Assembly: GCF_918797505.1 (NCBI RefSeq) | Contig: NC_092797.1 | Location: 24,999,372 to 25,063,371, forward strand | Direction of reading: 5' to 3' | Length of the DNA stretch: 64,000 nt | Source: Bemisia tabaci | Taxonomy: Eukaryota > Arthropoda > Insecta > Hemiptera > Aleyrodidae | Shown here: piece by piece, positions 47,055-58,568 of the stretch | Numbering within the stretch: position 1 is the first letter of the stretch | Layout: every line of letters starts with the position of its first letter | Notes under the pieces: generated by a model | Seen by the model: the letters and a program-made list of their open reading frames with translations, nothing else | Told to the model about the DNA's origin: nothing | Database searches by the model: none | Made by a program: the position numbers and the translations under genes

Positions 47055-47534
47055 TCAACCGGCGTGCTGTCCGTCCATTCTTCCTATATTTTTTGGAATA
47101 TCCGACAGGGGCCGTGATCCAGGCAAAGACCCTGTGCCAGCAACATTTCGCCCTGAAACTCTACTCTGCACTCTTCCACTTGATGTACTTGCGGTGGCAG
47201 TGTTACCTGTTGGTCCTGCAGATCGAGGACCTTCCCGGTTGGTTCCTTGCGAGGCAGTTTGCACCTTAGGCTCCAAACGTATGACCACCCTTGGCCTCAC
47301 AGTTCCTGAGGTTGCAGATGCATGAAAAGTGCCAGGACGAGTCTGATGAACATTGATCCTCGGTCTTTGAGGTCGAGGACTTTGCAGGTTTCCGTGGCCT
47401 CGCAGTTCCTGAGGCAACTTCTGTTGGCCACATCTGGGAATCCGCCCTTCCGGGGATCGACAGATTGACGATCTTTGTCTGGAAGGAATCTCCTGATGGG
47501 ACGGTAGCAGGATAAGATATACTACACAGAACAC
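47055..47534 (-). pseudogene. Third tandem copy of the terminal exon (Pro/Arg-rich protein)
   Basis: Paralogue of the frames at 47,618-48,307 and 48,478-48,855. Shared blocks are RSSICRSPEG, RPRINVHQTRPGT, EGPRSAGPTGN, TSSGRVQSRVSGRNVAGTGS and RPLSDIPKN. It lacks the coiled-coil end of the neighbouring copy and differs in frame near its start. Probably a decayed duplicate. Confidence 0.5.
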
Positions 47535-47606
47535 ATATTGAACAACCCTGAAAGCTGAAAACTCAAATTGAAGGTCCTAAGAAAGTTTGAATGGTCAGAT
47601 CGACTG

Positions 47607-48307
47607 TCTCAGGCGTCTCAACTCTGCCTGTTGTTGTTGTTGGAGCAATTGATTTGCTGTTGCCCTTCTCTCTCGTGCCTCCTCCAGTCATAATCTCTTC
47701 TCTGCAATCTCAACCTCTCTCTCTCTCGCAATTTTAGCTTTCGCTCCTCATCCTCTAACTTCTTACTATGAAATGCCTTTTGATCCTCCAAAATAAGGCC
47801 AGTCAGCCTATTCAACTCCTCCTGCTGCTCAGCAATTAGTTTAGCAGTCACCCGTTCTTCCTTTTGGCGTGCTGTTCTTTCCCTCCTTCTCATGTTTCGT
47901 GGAATGTTTGACAGGGGCCGCGATGCAGGTAAAGACCTTGTGCCAGCAACATTTCGTCCTGACACTCTTCCGCTTGATGTACCTGCGGTGGCAGCTGTTG
48001 GTCCTGCAGGTCGAGGACCTTCCAGGCTGGTTCCTTGCCTAGACGCCATGCGTATCACCATCCTTGGCCCCACACCTCCTGAGGCTGCAGTCGCTTGAGG
48101 AGTGCCAGGACGAATCTGTTGGACAATGATCCTCGATCTTGGAGGTCGAGGACCTTGCAGGTTGGTAGCTGAATCCATCCTTGGCCTCGCAGTTCTTGAG
48201 GCAACTTCTGTTGGCCACATCCGGGAATTCGCCTTCCGGGGATCGACAGATTGACGATCTTTGTCCAGATGGGACGGGAGCAGGATAAGATATACTACAC
48301 AGAACAC
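47607..48307 (-). pseudogene. Second tandem copy of the terminal exon, with coiled coil
   Basis: The most complete copy. A Pro/Arg-rich first half (RPRMDSATNLQGPRPPRSR, GTSSGRVSGRNVAGT) is followed by a long charged helix. The helix reads RRRERTARQKEERVTAKLIA, EQQEELNRLT and KKLEDEERKLKLRERE, likely a coiled coil. In a (GA)n run near 47,722 the frame shifts. In the other frame a sequence like VEIAEKRL...LEEARER...LRRLRQSI follows, the same ending as in the upstream copy. That points to a slippage frameshift. Period to the next copy is about 771 bp (47,562 against 48,333). Confidence 0.5.
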
Positions 48308-48367
48308 ACATTGAACAACCCTGAAAGCTGAAAACTCAAATGGAAGGTCCTAAGAAAGTTTGAATGG

Positions 48368-48902
48368 TCAGATCGACTGTCTCAGGCGTCTCAACTCTGC
48401 CAGTTGTTGTTGGTGGAGCAATTGATTTGCTGTTGCCGTTCTCTCTCGTGCCTCCTCTAGTCGTAATCTCTTTTCTGCTATCTCAACCTCTTTACGGTGG
48501 CAGTGTTACCTGTTGGTCCTGCAGGTCGAGGACCTTCCAGGCTGGTTCCTTGCCTAGGCGCCATACGTATCACCATCCTTGGCCCCACAATTCCTGAGGC
48601 TGCAGTTGCTTGAAGAGTGCCAGGATGAGTCTGATGGACATTGATCCCCGGTCTTGGAGGTCCAGGACCTTGCAGGTTAGTAGCTAAATCCAGCCTTGGC
48701 CTCGCAGACCCTAAGGCAACTTCTGTTGGCCACATCCGGGAATGCGCCCTTCCAGGGATCGACAGATTGAAAATCCCTGTCGGGAAGGAATCCCCAGATG
48801 GGACGGTAGCAAGAACAGCCATTGGGGTAGGTGAGGCAACAAATGGAGCAGTCATCGTCGATTCGGAATGAAACGAAACTTCCGAGCCACTCGATTCATT
48901 AC
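48368..48902 (-). CDS. Upstream copy of the terminal exon, joined in frame to the exon at 49.7 kb
   Basis: The acceptor TTTTTACAG at 48,903 opens a frame NESSGSEVSFHSESTMTAPF, then a Pro/Arg-rich region (RPRLDLATNLQGPGPPRPG; GPRMVIRMAPRQGTSLEG) parallel to the other copies. After GPTGNTAT the middle of the coiled coil is missing. The typical C-terminus (EVEIAEKRLRLEEARERTAT ... LAELRRLRQSI, stop at 48,368) is present but in another frame, so this copy has an internal deletion. The join to the exon at 49,636-49,755 is in phase (GAC G|GT AAT). Function unknown. Confidence 0.5.
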
Positions 48903-49635
48903 CTGTAAAAAGAAAAATACAGTCTTGAATGTTTTTTCAATGATTTTATGATCTATATTTCCAACAGTATAATTTTGAGAACGCACTACCTAGTAAATTA
49001 TTTACTTTTCATATCAATTTAGTAATTCTTTTAACTAGAAATACAAAATTTAATAGCTTTGTCAAAATTCCGTTCGAAAGTGTAATTGATGACTAATCCG
49101 AAGAAAATTCAACAAATAAATTGAAGTGCGCGTTCTCCATATCCAATTAACATAGATTGCAGCATTTTAAATGTTCTGAAATTCATGCAGAGAAAGAAAT
49201 TTCACATTCCGTCCTGGTCGCTTTCTTAGCAAAAGTATCACTTGAGGTCAAATGAATAATATAATCAACAAAGAAAAAATGAAATGAAATGAGAAAAACC
49301 TACTAAGATTAGCATTGATAACAGAAAACCCGCAAAGGTTAAATTTAAGATTAAAAATTAAAACTTCAATATTCAAGATGAAAATTATAATTATCATACA
49401 ATCCTTAGGGCCCAGTCTCCAACAATTTGAATGTTTAATTAGAGGTACTGAACTTTTTTGCAAATTAAATCCATTAGCACCTCATTTTCAATATTTGGTA
49501 TTTCATTTCAGAGACTGTGCAATTTGGTTCACAATTCGAATTTGATACTCTGCTTTTGTTTATTCGTATCGGAAACAGTTGCAGCACTTTAAGGACACCC
49601 TTCCTTCTGAAAATGTCTCTTATCGGTCATCTTAC

Positions 49636-49755
49636 CGTCTCCTCCAGACGCCTCTTCCTCATCAGGCGTGCCTGTAGGTTGGACCTCCTCATCGGGTGTA
49701 TCTGCATGTTGAACTTCCTCCCACACATCACAGTAGTGCGTGCTCTCTACTGATG
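49636..49755 (-). CDS. Internal exon, acidic, upstream of the tandem terminal exons
   Basis: 120 bp between a good acceptor TTGTGATTGCAG and donor GGAGACG|GTAAGATG. Open frame SVESTHYCDVWEEVQHADTP, then DEEVQPTGTPDEEEASGGD, with two similar pieces (ADTPDEE/PTGTPDEE). It splices in phase to the exon ending at 48,902. Clear exon structure, unknown protein. Confidence 0.6.
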
Positions 49756-49759
49756 CTGC

Positions 49760-51735
49760 AATCACAACAATAAAAAGTCAACATCAGATCCAAACTCCTC
49801 ATTGTTGATTTAATTATTCAAAAAGGCACAGTTTTTGAACCGCCATAATCTTCGACTGCTTACATTCATGATCTCATAAGTCGGTAATAAATCTGCATGT
49901 GGCTCGTTCTCGATCAATTAAAATCAAGTGTCTTTTAAATGGGTGGTTCCTAATTCATTCTGCAGTAGAACCCAGTGCTTACAGCAAAGCATGATAAATT
50001 AATTACTGGAGTGTATCTTTAAAGGAATTGAACTTTAGAAGAAAATTTTCAGGTTGGATCAACCACTGAAAACTGGAAAACAAATTTGATTCGTCAAGAG
50101 CTTCTTGAATTTTTTTAGATTGACAGTGGACGATCAGTGAAATTGAAACCGGGACCAACTCGAACATATGGGGACCGATTCAGTATTATCCACTTCATCA
50201 CAGAACGTGACTGGGTATTTTCCAACCCCTTACCTTTTTTGGTCATTGGAAGCTATAAATTGCTGTTTCTTAAGATACACTTGACCTACTCCGATTGGTT
50301 TCAAATAGATCAGCACTGAATATTGATTGTAGCGTTAGAGCTAGATGAGAGATGTAATGCTCGAGCATAATTGATATTTTAATTAATTGGAAGTTTCTTC
50401 AATTACTGATGACAACTCAACCCCAAATCCGGCCTCGCACATTGAACAGTCCGATTCGGTTGTTGGTCGCTCGAAATCCATTTTTAGTGCACTGATAAGT
50501 TCTGCTTACTTAACAGCTCACCCGAATGAGATTTGCCATCAAAATGTCTGAACAGACTAGGTGACATTTTCTATGCATGTCAGGGTGTCCATTGCAAACA
50601 TAGACTTATAATGCAGGTATTTTAAGTCAATGATTGCAAAACACTAACTGATGTGCTCTGTGCACTTGCATCCTGATAATTCAATCTGTGTTGATACAAC
50701 AAGACAAGATACAGCCCTACCTTGACCACACAAGGAGCCAAAAGATCAGTTTCCAGTGCCAAAGATCATATATTATATAATAATGGCTGATAATTATGAT
50801 TATGAATTGATACTTACGTTCCGAATTGGCAAAAGTAAATCACTTCACATCACATTATTCTTTAGCACATTCACATTTGTCACAAGAGAACATCATCAAC
50901 AAAACAGCCAAATTGTGGCGGGAGGCGATTCACGGAACACGGACGGAGCACGGAGCGGCACGGATGTACACGAGCCCATCCGGAGAGCGTACGGACTTTT
51001 TAAGATAGGAGCACCTGGGAACACTGATGCATGTCAACCGTGGAACTTGTGTAAATCTACGAGGCATTTAATGTTTGTCGATCAGTCGTTAAGGACGCTC
51101 AAATGGACCACTAACCAGGGTGGTAATTAAGGAAACCTTAGGGAGTGATTGCTCATATACTGTATAGGACCTAAAGAATTAAGGTTTTTTCCAATTACTT
51201 CTGTCCCTCAGCTTCAGCTGGAATGGCACCCTTGCTTTCAACCAGCAATGTACAACGGCGTGCATATATCCACTCTCTTTATTAATTGGGTAGAGCGGGT
51301 AATTCTTTGCAAATTATTTTCACAAGGGTCTTACGGGGAAAATTATTTCCTCATTTTCAACTGAATATTCTTTTACTTTCACTAAAAATCATGATTATCC
51401 AACATTTTTACGTAATTATATTTTCTTAATTCATTCAATGCAACCTGTTCTTGAACCGCGTCAAGCAGAGAGGAACTCAGTCACATCAGCTATTGCCATA
51501 TTTAATACAGCAATTTCATATGCGGAATATATATTTATATTTTATATTTACTTTAATTTTTGCGGATTTGTGTGCGAACAGTGAAATTTTTACATCGTAT
51601 GCAGCAACTTCTTCAAAATTTTCTAAGGAGTTCGCAAAACGTTCTCTCGTAAAAAAATAAATTGCCCAGTTCAATTTTGCAATAACTGGGGTGGCTTTGC
51701 TCCTTATTTCTGTTAATCGCGGTCCAATTCTTGTG
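49760..51735. other. Gene-flanking stretch, possible 5' non-coding exon
   Basis: A donor on the minus strand (CGGAAC|GTAAGTATC, about 50,815) follows a moderately GC-rich piece (50,915-51,000). It could be a first, non-coding exon and promoter of the minus-strand gene at 47-50 kb. Nothing else recognised. Confidence 0.25.
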
Positions 51736-51739
51736 CAGT

Positions 51740-52009
51740 GGGCTGATTATTAAAAATTGTGTTTGTCGGGCGGACATAGCTTAACGGTGGAGCGTGATTG
51801 GTCGGCTATGTCTTATCGCCGCTTCGTCTTTCCTTTATCAGGTGTAATTCACGACAAGCCAAAGGCACCTCTTAAGTTCCTGGCCAATATGTCGTCTACT
51901 CCACCTGACAAAGGCACGACAAAGCAGCGATACGACATAGCGGACCAATCACGCTCCGCCGTTTAAGCTATGTCCGCCTAGACAAACACAAAATTTCAAT
52001 AATCGGCCC
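51740..52009. mobile_element. Palindromic MITE, 270 bp
   Basis: Arms gggctgattatt / aataatcggccc at the tips, then ttgtgtttgtc.ggcggacatagctt with its complement, and ggagcgtgattggtc / gaccaatcacgct(cc). The inner part gtgccttt/aaaggcac also pairs. Non-coding. No target duplication defined. Confidence 0.85.
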
Positions 52010-53185
52010 GCAGGCCTTTTTTAAAAAAAAGTGTTCTCAGAGAAACCGTACACAAAATTTTGTTACGCTGATAACCGTATATGCGCTGTTTCATTCTAGT
52101 CTTGTGGTGAATTTTTCCCTTGGCGTGACGCTTGTAAAAAAATGAGATCAAACCCGAGTGCGCTTTGTGGGAATGTCATAATCACGGTCGGTGCAAGTCA
52201 TTCATCCCGCGTCTGATCAGCGCACCTTCCCCTCCGCCCCGAGCCGCGCTCAGACGCGAACGAACTTCAAATGTTGATGGCCATGCTTACAGGTATTATT
52301 AATTGCTCCTCCTCAAGTCCTCACCAATGCGTCTCGCCTGAGCATCGAAAACAATTAGCGCATTGATCCACGTTTGCTGCGGGACCACGGTTTCCACATA
52401 TCTCAATGTGACAACCAACTGCGAAACACTCACACAAGCCCTGCTCGAGTTAAACAATCATTTCTCACAGGCAATGAACCCGCAAGACTCATGCAGCCAG
52501 TACACAAGCCCACAAGCGTCGGACTCAATTCATTTTCTTCGTCCGATAAAAATTCCTGTGCTGAGCATGTGACAATTTGCAGCCCTTACTATCAAGGTCC
52601 ATATACATTTTTGCACCTCTCGGTGAAAGTTCACAGGTCGAAGCCTCGACATGAGAATTCAAGACTACAATTGGATTTGCGATGGGCGCAGGGGTGTCGC
52701 TTGACCATGCCGGTGGGTTTAGGAAGGTGTGAAATTGGATGAGAAAGAAAATAACATATAACTTTTATGAAAAAAAATAAAAGTTCCAACTGAAATGTTA
52801 TTTATGAACACTCAGAATGGATTAAAAATATAAGAAAAACCATGCTTAGTTTACGGTACTTATTTTTTCTGGTAGCTGCGTACTGTTTCTGACACTGGAA
52901 AGATCTTTTGTATGAAACAGTAGTCCTCAGAGAAATTGTCCGAATAAAGACTCGAAAAAAGTTTAAACATGCGAAAAAACACGCGTGGGAAGTGGGATTA
53001 TTAAAATAACATTGTCTTCGTATGTTTTAAAATTGCATGAAATGACGAAAACGGACATTTCACGAGATGAAATCGGTCTGCTCTACCTGTATCCTTTAAA
53101 GTGGCATAATGGGTGGGTTTTAAAGAGGCTCAATGTAAGTATAAATCTTCCGTTTGCTTTATTTCATCCACATTGACTACCATTT
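52010..53185. other. No recognisable gene
   Basis: A short GC-rich piece (52,200-52,265) has cgcgtctga/tcagacgcg pairing. Frames at 52,363-52,742 and 52,985-53,176 were not recognised. Confidence 0.35.
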
Positions 53186-53189
53186 GACG

Positions 53190-53506
53190 CAAGTTAATTT
53201 TTCACGCGCTCGGGTCTTTCTGCCGTGCTAAGGAAGAACGCCGTATGAACCTTCGGGCGTTGCCAAATTTCCTTTGATAAAACACGAATTTCCTGGCTAA
53301 CGTATGAATATTTGTCCTCCAATTTCTCACATAATTTTGCTCGCAATTTCACCTTGAGTTTCTGAAAATTTCAAGGAAGAATATTCTTAGCTTTCCTCAA
53401 AAATGAGCATTTTATCGAATGCAACTCGGCAACTTTTGAATATCCATACGGCGTTCTTCCTCAGCACAGCAGCATTATACGTAAGTTTATTTTTCACGCG
53501 CTCGGG
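53190..53506. mobile_element. MITE, 'GCACAGCAG/ACGCCGTATG' family, copy 3, with 25-bp flanking direct repeats
   Basis: The core at 53,219-53,476 runs from tgccgtgctaaggaagaacg to cggcgttcttcctcagcaca. Direct repeats aagtt(a/t)atttttcacgcg... of about 25 bp lie at 53,190-53,214 and 53,482-53,506. The sequence right of copy 2 (32.3 kb) resembles this flank, so part of it may belong to the element. Confidence 0.8.
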
Positions 53507-53509
53507 CAC

Positions 53510-54056
53510 TTCGTCGCCCTCCTGACAGAAGAGCGTAACTGCGCTTCGCAATGAAGCTTTTCGTCCATATAACTCAATGTTTTCCCGGGCTCATCTCAAA
53601 TTCTAGTTACGCGCTTTTGTCAGCCAGGCAACGACTTGATCTGGGCGGCGGATACCGGAGAAAGGAAGGTATGATCAAACACGCGCTTTCTTTTGTAAAC
53701 TCTTTAAACGACGACGGAGACTTGCGCTCATCATAACCGTGGCAGATAAGATCGGAGATTACGTTTTACGTTCCTCGCCGAGCGTAATGGGATTAATTGC
53801 ACCCGTTCGAAGGCCCAGTCTTTAGTCTCATCTCACCGGATAACCGAGGTCCGTGCGAAGTTGGAGCGCCCGTCGCCGTCCTAGCCCGATGGAAATGAAG
53901 AAAATTGGATGGAAAGAATGAAATAATAACTGCGGCTAGAAAACGAAAGTGACGTGAGACGTGCCGCCACGAGTGTCGAGACACTTGTTGTGCCCTACGC
54001 CCCTGTGCCCCAGTCTCCTCTATCTTTACGACGCGACGGGACGGACCAGGGCGTCT
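53510..54056. other. No recognisable gene
   Basis: Frames at 53,551-53,736 (+) and 53,793-53,984 (-) lack support. Confidence 0.35.
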
Positions 54057-54354
54057 ACAAGTCCGAAATTTCCGGAAAGTACGGAAATAGTACTGACTTT
54101 TTAAGGGCGGTCCGGAAGTACTGAAAAAGTGTGGAATTCCGCAAGCAGGTCCGGAATTTTTTCATTTTTTTGTCATTTTTGTCGCAATTTGAGCGGGAAA
54201 TTCAAATTTTTGAAATTTGCCGATCTTCGTCAATTGGAGGTACTGAAGAAGTACTGATTTTTTCTGTTGGGGAGGTACTGAATTTCTTGGGAATGATCTG
54301 AAAAAGTACTGTAAAAGTACTGATTTTTAGCCCGCCTGTTTTAGTAGACACTAT
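54057..54354. repeat. Dispersed repeat 'aagtccggaa...ggtactga', copy 2
   Basis: Same order of strings as 37,617-37,877, with an insertion that adds about 35 bp. Confidence 0.85.
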
Positions 54355-54569
54355 ATTGTAGACACTAGTATATCGTCACCTTCCGGCCAAAGTATCTTAA
54401 AAGAACAGTTGATCCGTTGATCTAGTATCGAAGCTCCATATTAGCGCTGCCTTGTCCCAATATGGGTCCGGGCGACAAGGGACCCAAGGGATGCTCACAC
54501 ATTTTTCAACCTCGAAGGTGTTGTCATTGCTTGGCTCTGCCCTCTTCAATGCATATACCATTTTTGTTG

Positions 54570-54917
54570 ATTATTATTATTTATTCAGCAACAAATAAAT
54601 TACAAAATGCCATATTGGCTTACAGATTAGACAATATAAAGGTTAAATAAGGACATTTACTTTAGGCTTAACAAAATTTGCTGAGGAACGCTATCCCCCT
54701 CGATCAGGATGAAGGGTGCGTTGAGCCGGGAGCGCCTGATGGCATAACATCGGCTGTGGCCCAGTTAAGGGCTGATAATACAAGTCTTTTGGTCTCCAGC
54801 ACACTTTTCACGAAAGACTTTATTCTGCACCAGTCCCCAAAACTTCTGATCATCACTCGTTGGAAGTTGTTCGCGGAGAGAGTCTCTGATATCCACTCCA
54901 TTTTGGCCTCAACATGA
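54570..54917 (-). mobile_element. 3' end of a non-LTR retrotransposon (5'-truncated)
   Basis: On the minus strand a short frame (RSFGDWCRIKSFVKSVLETK, RLVLSALNWA) resembles the extreme C-terminus of non-LTR reverse transcriptase proteins, before a stop at 54,704. It is followed by AT-rich 3' sequence with AATAAA and a (TAA)n-like tail (GAATAAATAATAATAAT, about 54,575). Truncation and tail type fit a LINE copy. The assignment of the short peptide is tentative. Confidence 0.45.
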
Positions 54918-55039
54918 GAGTTTTTTGAGCTTGGAAGTTGATTTCAGAGAAAACCAGAGGCACAATCGTGTTTCTCGCGAACTGTAACATAAGAATCAAC
55001 AGTCAAGTCGCAAATTCCTTACACATGTAACATCTCCAT

Positions 55040-55260
55040 TCGGATGAAAGCAAGTTGGAAGAAACTAAGGGTGTCACCACCTTGGTGAATGACGTCAAAA
55101 ACCCGACTTTTCAAAGGGCAGTATCTCGGTTCATATTGAAAGTAGAAAGTTGCAGTTTGGACGGATCTGAATATTTTTAGCTAATCCACAAGAATCAAGC
55201 ATCGAAACACGATTCTGTGACCAGCGCACCTGACCCATTCGGGAACCCGAGACACCGATT
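55040..55260. repeat. Dispersed repeat, copy 2 (partner of 44,360-44,694)
   Basis: Opens with gatgaaagcaa, tggaagaaac and aagggtgtcaccac (shared with 44,640-44,680), then ends with caagcatcgaaacacgattc and tgaccagcgca, which match 44,390-44,440 inverted. Confidence 0.75.
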
Positions 55261-55278
55261 GGGATAAGTGGGGATTTG

Positions 55279-55622
55279 CACACGGAGAAAAAACCTCTTG
55301 CTTGGGACCCGAAGTTTAGGTCATATGGATCTCTGAAGTTTTCAGATTGAGCATCTGAACACTTAAGGTCTAGCTGTCGAGGTTCGGATCACACATCTGA
55401 AACTTCAGTTCTTACATTCTGCAGTACTTCAGATGTGAGAATCGAAGTTCTTCGGATGTGAAATCCGAAGTACCTCAGACGTAAGAACTGAAGTTTCAGA
55501 TGTGTGATCCAAACCTCAGCAGCTGGACCTTAAGTGTATTCGAATGCTCAATCCGAAAACTTCAGAGATCCATATAACCTAAACTTCGGGTCCCTCGCAC
55601 GAAGTTTTTTTCGCCGTGCAGC
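55279..55622. mobile_element. Palindromic MITE, GCACGGAGAAAAAAAC family, copy 2
   Basis: 344 bp, high similarity to 32,358-32,697 through all arms; ends CACACGGAGAAAAAA and TTTTTTTCGCCGTG. Confidence 0.9.
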
Positions 55623-55624
55623 AA

Positions 55625-56820
55625 GTCGGGGACGCCTCGGGGAGCGACGATGGGGCGTCGCGTCACGTAGCGGGGATCCGATCCGGAGACCGCACTCGCG
55701 TTGTATCATCAACATCATAAATAATAATTATTATGACGGGAGCAGCGGTGGCGGCGGCGGCTTGGCTCGCATTTCTTGGACGATGCACTCCAAGGAGCAT
55801 GGGCGCTCGAGCACTCTGCGCCACGTCGCGTCGCGTCGAGTCGCGCGCCGGCCACCGTCACTCGTGCAAGTTCGCGTATTCTAATTAAGTGAAAGTGCCC
55901 GGCGCGTTGCAGCCTCACCACGGCACCCTCCTCCGATGGCCCGCCGTTTTTCCTCCTCAAGGTCTCCGCTACTTCCTATCCGTCAAATAGGCCAGTGGAC
56001 GAGGTCTCCGCGTCCTCACATTTTTCCTCAGTTTCTTCCTTGACCCTTTGTTGCATGAGTCAGTCACCGATTTCAGAGATGAAATCTACATTCTACGGTG
56101 TTTTTAAGATTATAGGAACTGATTAAGTTCCGATTCACATTTTTTTTTTGGAAACTTCGTAGATCAGATCTCTGATCTTCGCCAAAAACCATGTGTTGCT
56201 TCAGCGCCATTTCAGGAGCGCCACACACAGGCGCCACAGAGGATCAAAGCCAAAAAACATTTGTTGCTTTCATGCAACGCTATGCTACAAAGGGTCAAGG
56301 TGATTCGATGGACGCTATATATTGTGTCAAAACGACCTGCGATCGGATTTATGCTTGAATCGAGAGCTGAGCTTCATAATTAAAGCGGATTTCCTTTTGA
56401 AACCAGCAGAACTCCAATTGCATCGAGATTATCTTTTCTTTTGAATTTTGTGGGACTTTGGACTGGGGATTCAAGAGACTATTTCAAACTATCCAGAGTG
56501 GTCAATTTACTTTCTTGAAAACCTCCTTGATTTTTCTCTCCTATTAGCATAATATTCCATTTTTTCAAGCTACACAGTAAGGAGCAGAGATTTGGAAACA
56601 ACGCAACGGAGAAATGTGGCTTCGCATTTTAGCCATCGATATTTGTTCTTAAGGTGATTCGATGGACGTCATATTTTGTGTCAAAACGACTTGCGATGTG
56701 TCGCACTGACTGGTCCCATTTTTTAAGCCACTCCTCATTATTTTCGAATTTTGAGATTGCAATTCTGTTATCAGGAGATTAAAGAATCCACTTATCAATT
56801 TTGACAAACAAATTCAACGT
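55625..56820. other. GC-rich piece then AT-rich intergenic DNA
   Basis: 55,640-55,960 is CpG-rich with several ggcggcgg and cgtcgcgtcg runs and could be a promoter region. The rest has a diverged direct repeat: aggtgattcgatggacg...tttgtgtcaaaacgac occurs near 56,298 and 56,650. No gene recognised. Confidence 0.4.
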
Positions 56821-56826
56821 ATTATA

Positions 56827-56985
56827 CTCTGGAGAAAAAACACGTTGGATCTGGAATCCAGACTCTTGAAAACATTGACAAGAAAAAACGTTCTTGATTC
56901 AATCAGATTTAAGCTTAAATCAAAAGGAAATCCGCACAAATTAAGAGGCTTGGTTCTTGATTGAATCAAAAGTATTTCGGGAGCA
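56827..56985. mobile_element. Palindromic MITE, CACTGGAAAAAA family, truncated
   Basis: Left arm (ggagaaaaaacacgttggat, gactcttgaaaacattgac, gattcaatcagatttaagc) and centre are present; right terminal repeat missing. Confidence 0.8.
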
Positions 56986-56999
56986 TTCGATACAGAAAT

Positions 57000-57750
57000 C
57001 GATAGCTGAATCGAATGCGAAGTTTTTTTTCCTAACACTATCCTGCTCTCATTTCTCTGAATTTTGCCGATTTGTGGGTTTAGCATGATTCTTTAGGCTC
57101 ATGCGCAGGGGCTATCGTCCTTTTTTTTGCTGAAAAACCAAAATCTGTCGAGATTTTTGACCTAAAGGATGATATATATCGAATGCCACTTCCACCACGT
57201 CACTTGAGCTTGACGAATCACCTTAAACATGACTTGAGGGAAATATCAATGCAAGTGGTGAACCTTATTTCCTTTACTTGGGAAATATCTGTTGTTCATT
57301 TAACTTATCCTGGATTAATTTTTGTTCAGAACTTCCATACTCCGATAATCTCCGCTACAACTTACAATAGCAGTTCAGTAAAATATCAAGCTTTGGCGAT
57401 GGATACCAAAAGCAGGATAAATTAGAACAGGATTAATAGGACTTTCAGATGGGTATTTAAAGAATAATGTCTTATTTTTTCTCTGGTGAGGGATGCATAG
57501 GGATGCGTAGGGATTGGGCCAGGGTGGCCATAGCCACCTAGATTTTACATTTCAGGCAAACTAGGCGATACCTGACAGACTCTGCCGAATATAATAGCCT
57601 CCATCCAGAGACGGTCTCCTGTTTTGTGTTCATAGAAAAAGCTTAATGCATCCATCAATATACTTCGAACTTGGACCTGGCAAGAGAGTTTTCATGGTCT
57701 AAATATCAGAGTACTTGCGTAATTAAAGGTGAATGCATGTTTGGAAGTTT
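57000..57750. other. No recognisable gene
   Basis: One 80-codon plus-strand frame (57,183-57,425) was examined and not recognised; it shows no splice or motif support. Confidence 0.35.
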
Positions 57751-57764
57751 TCAGCAAAATTTAC

Positions 57765-58212
57765 CTGCATCGCAATCTGCCAGGTTTGATCCTTCGTGGA
57801 TGGAATAGCTGCTGCATATTGCGGAAACTTTCTGTGATATAGCAGACACAGTTTGCGATTCGTCGGCTGTCCCGCCACCGGTCTTCCTGAAACTTCTCCT
57901 TTCGGCTGCGAACTCCGATCGCGACTTCTTCTTCAACGCATTCCACTTGTTCAGCAGTTGCTCCGGCGTCCGCGTGAATCCGTTCTGGGTGAAGGATATG
58001 GCAATTTTCTCCCACGCGGACTTTTTTTCGGACCGCATGACGGCATCTGAGGTTTTATTTTCTAAAATATGTCTAAAGTCTGAAATTTGGTCGCTTAGGA
58101 GCTCTACCTCGGCTACCGAGAACGGCGGTGCTTTGGGCTGCGCGGGTTTGTTGGGTTTGGATTTTGATCCTTTGGCAGGCGGTGCTGCTTCTGCATTCGG
58201 CGCACAACTCAT
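57765..58212 (-). CDS. Myb/SANT-like DNA-binding domain protein, 5' exon
   Basis: From the ATG at 58,212 the protein has a short basic/proline linker (KGSKSKPNKPAQPKAPP) and then a Myb/SANT-like domain. The domain shows FSVAEVELLSDQISDF, HILENKTSDAV, KKSAWEKIA, FTRTPEQLLNKWNALKKKSR and the characteristic end FRKTGGGTADE. This is the pattern of Myb_DNA-bind_5-type domains, found in host regulators and in the DNA-binding partner protein of PIF/Harbinger transposons. The frame ends at a good donor (GATGCAG|GTAAAT, 57,764), so more exons should follow at lower coordinates; none was identified here. An upstream in-frame ATG at 58,299 would add a hydrophobic leader and is less likely. It is intact within the exon. 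Confidence 0.75.
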
Positions 58213-58568
58213 GATAAAGATAGCACTCCGAAAAGAAAACGATAAAATAACAACGATAAAATGAAATTCACAGCAGGGCAAAATCGAGGTTAGGCACACG
58301 ACCGAACGAAAACAACCACAAGGCGAAAAGGTAATGGTGGCGCTGAATACTACCTAACCTAAGAAAGTGCCGAGATATGACGTCATTCCGACGTGAATCT
58401 ATTCTCAGAGGTCATCATTTTCTGACCCCGAGGTCATTTTCCGTGAATGTTTTTCAAATGAATAGTACAAGACAGATGACGCTCCGCGGGTGCATCAACC
58501 ATCTGCCTATCAACAGATAACTACCAAACCACGGCCAAACCAGGAGTCGTACATCGCTGACACTCTAA

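Noticed and set aside
50756..51130. 124-codon plus-strand gene
   Set aside because: No motif and no splice support; a minus-strand donor in the same place is more convincing as part of the neighbouring gene's 5' region.
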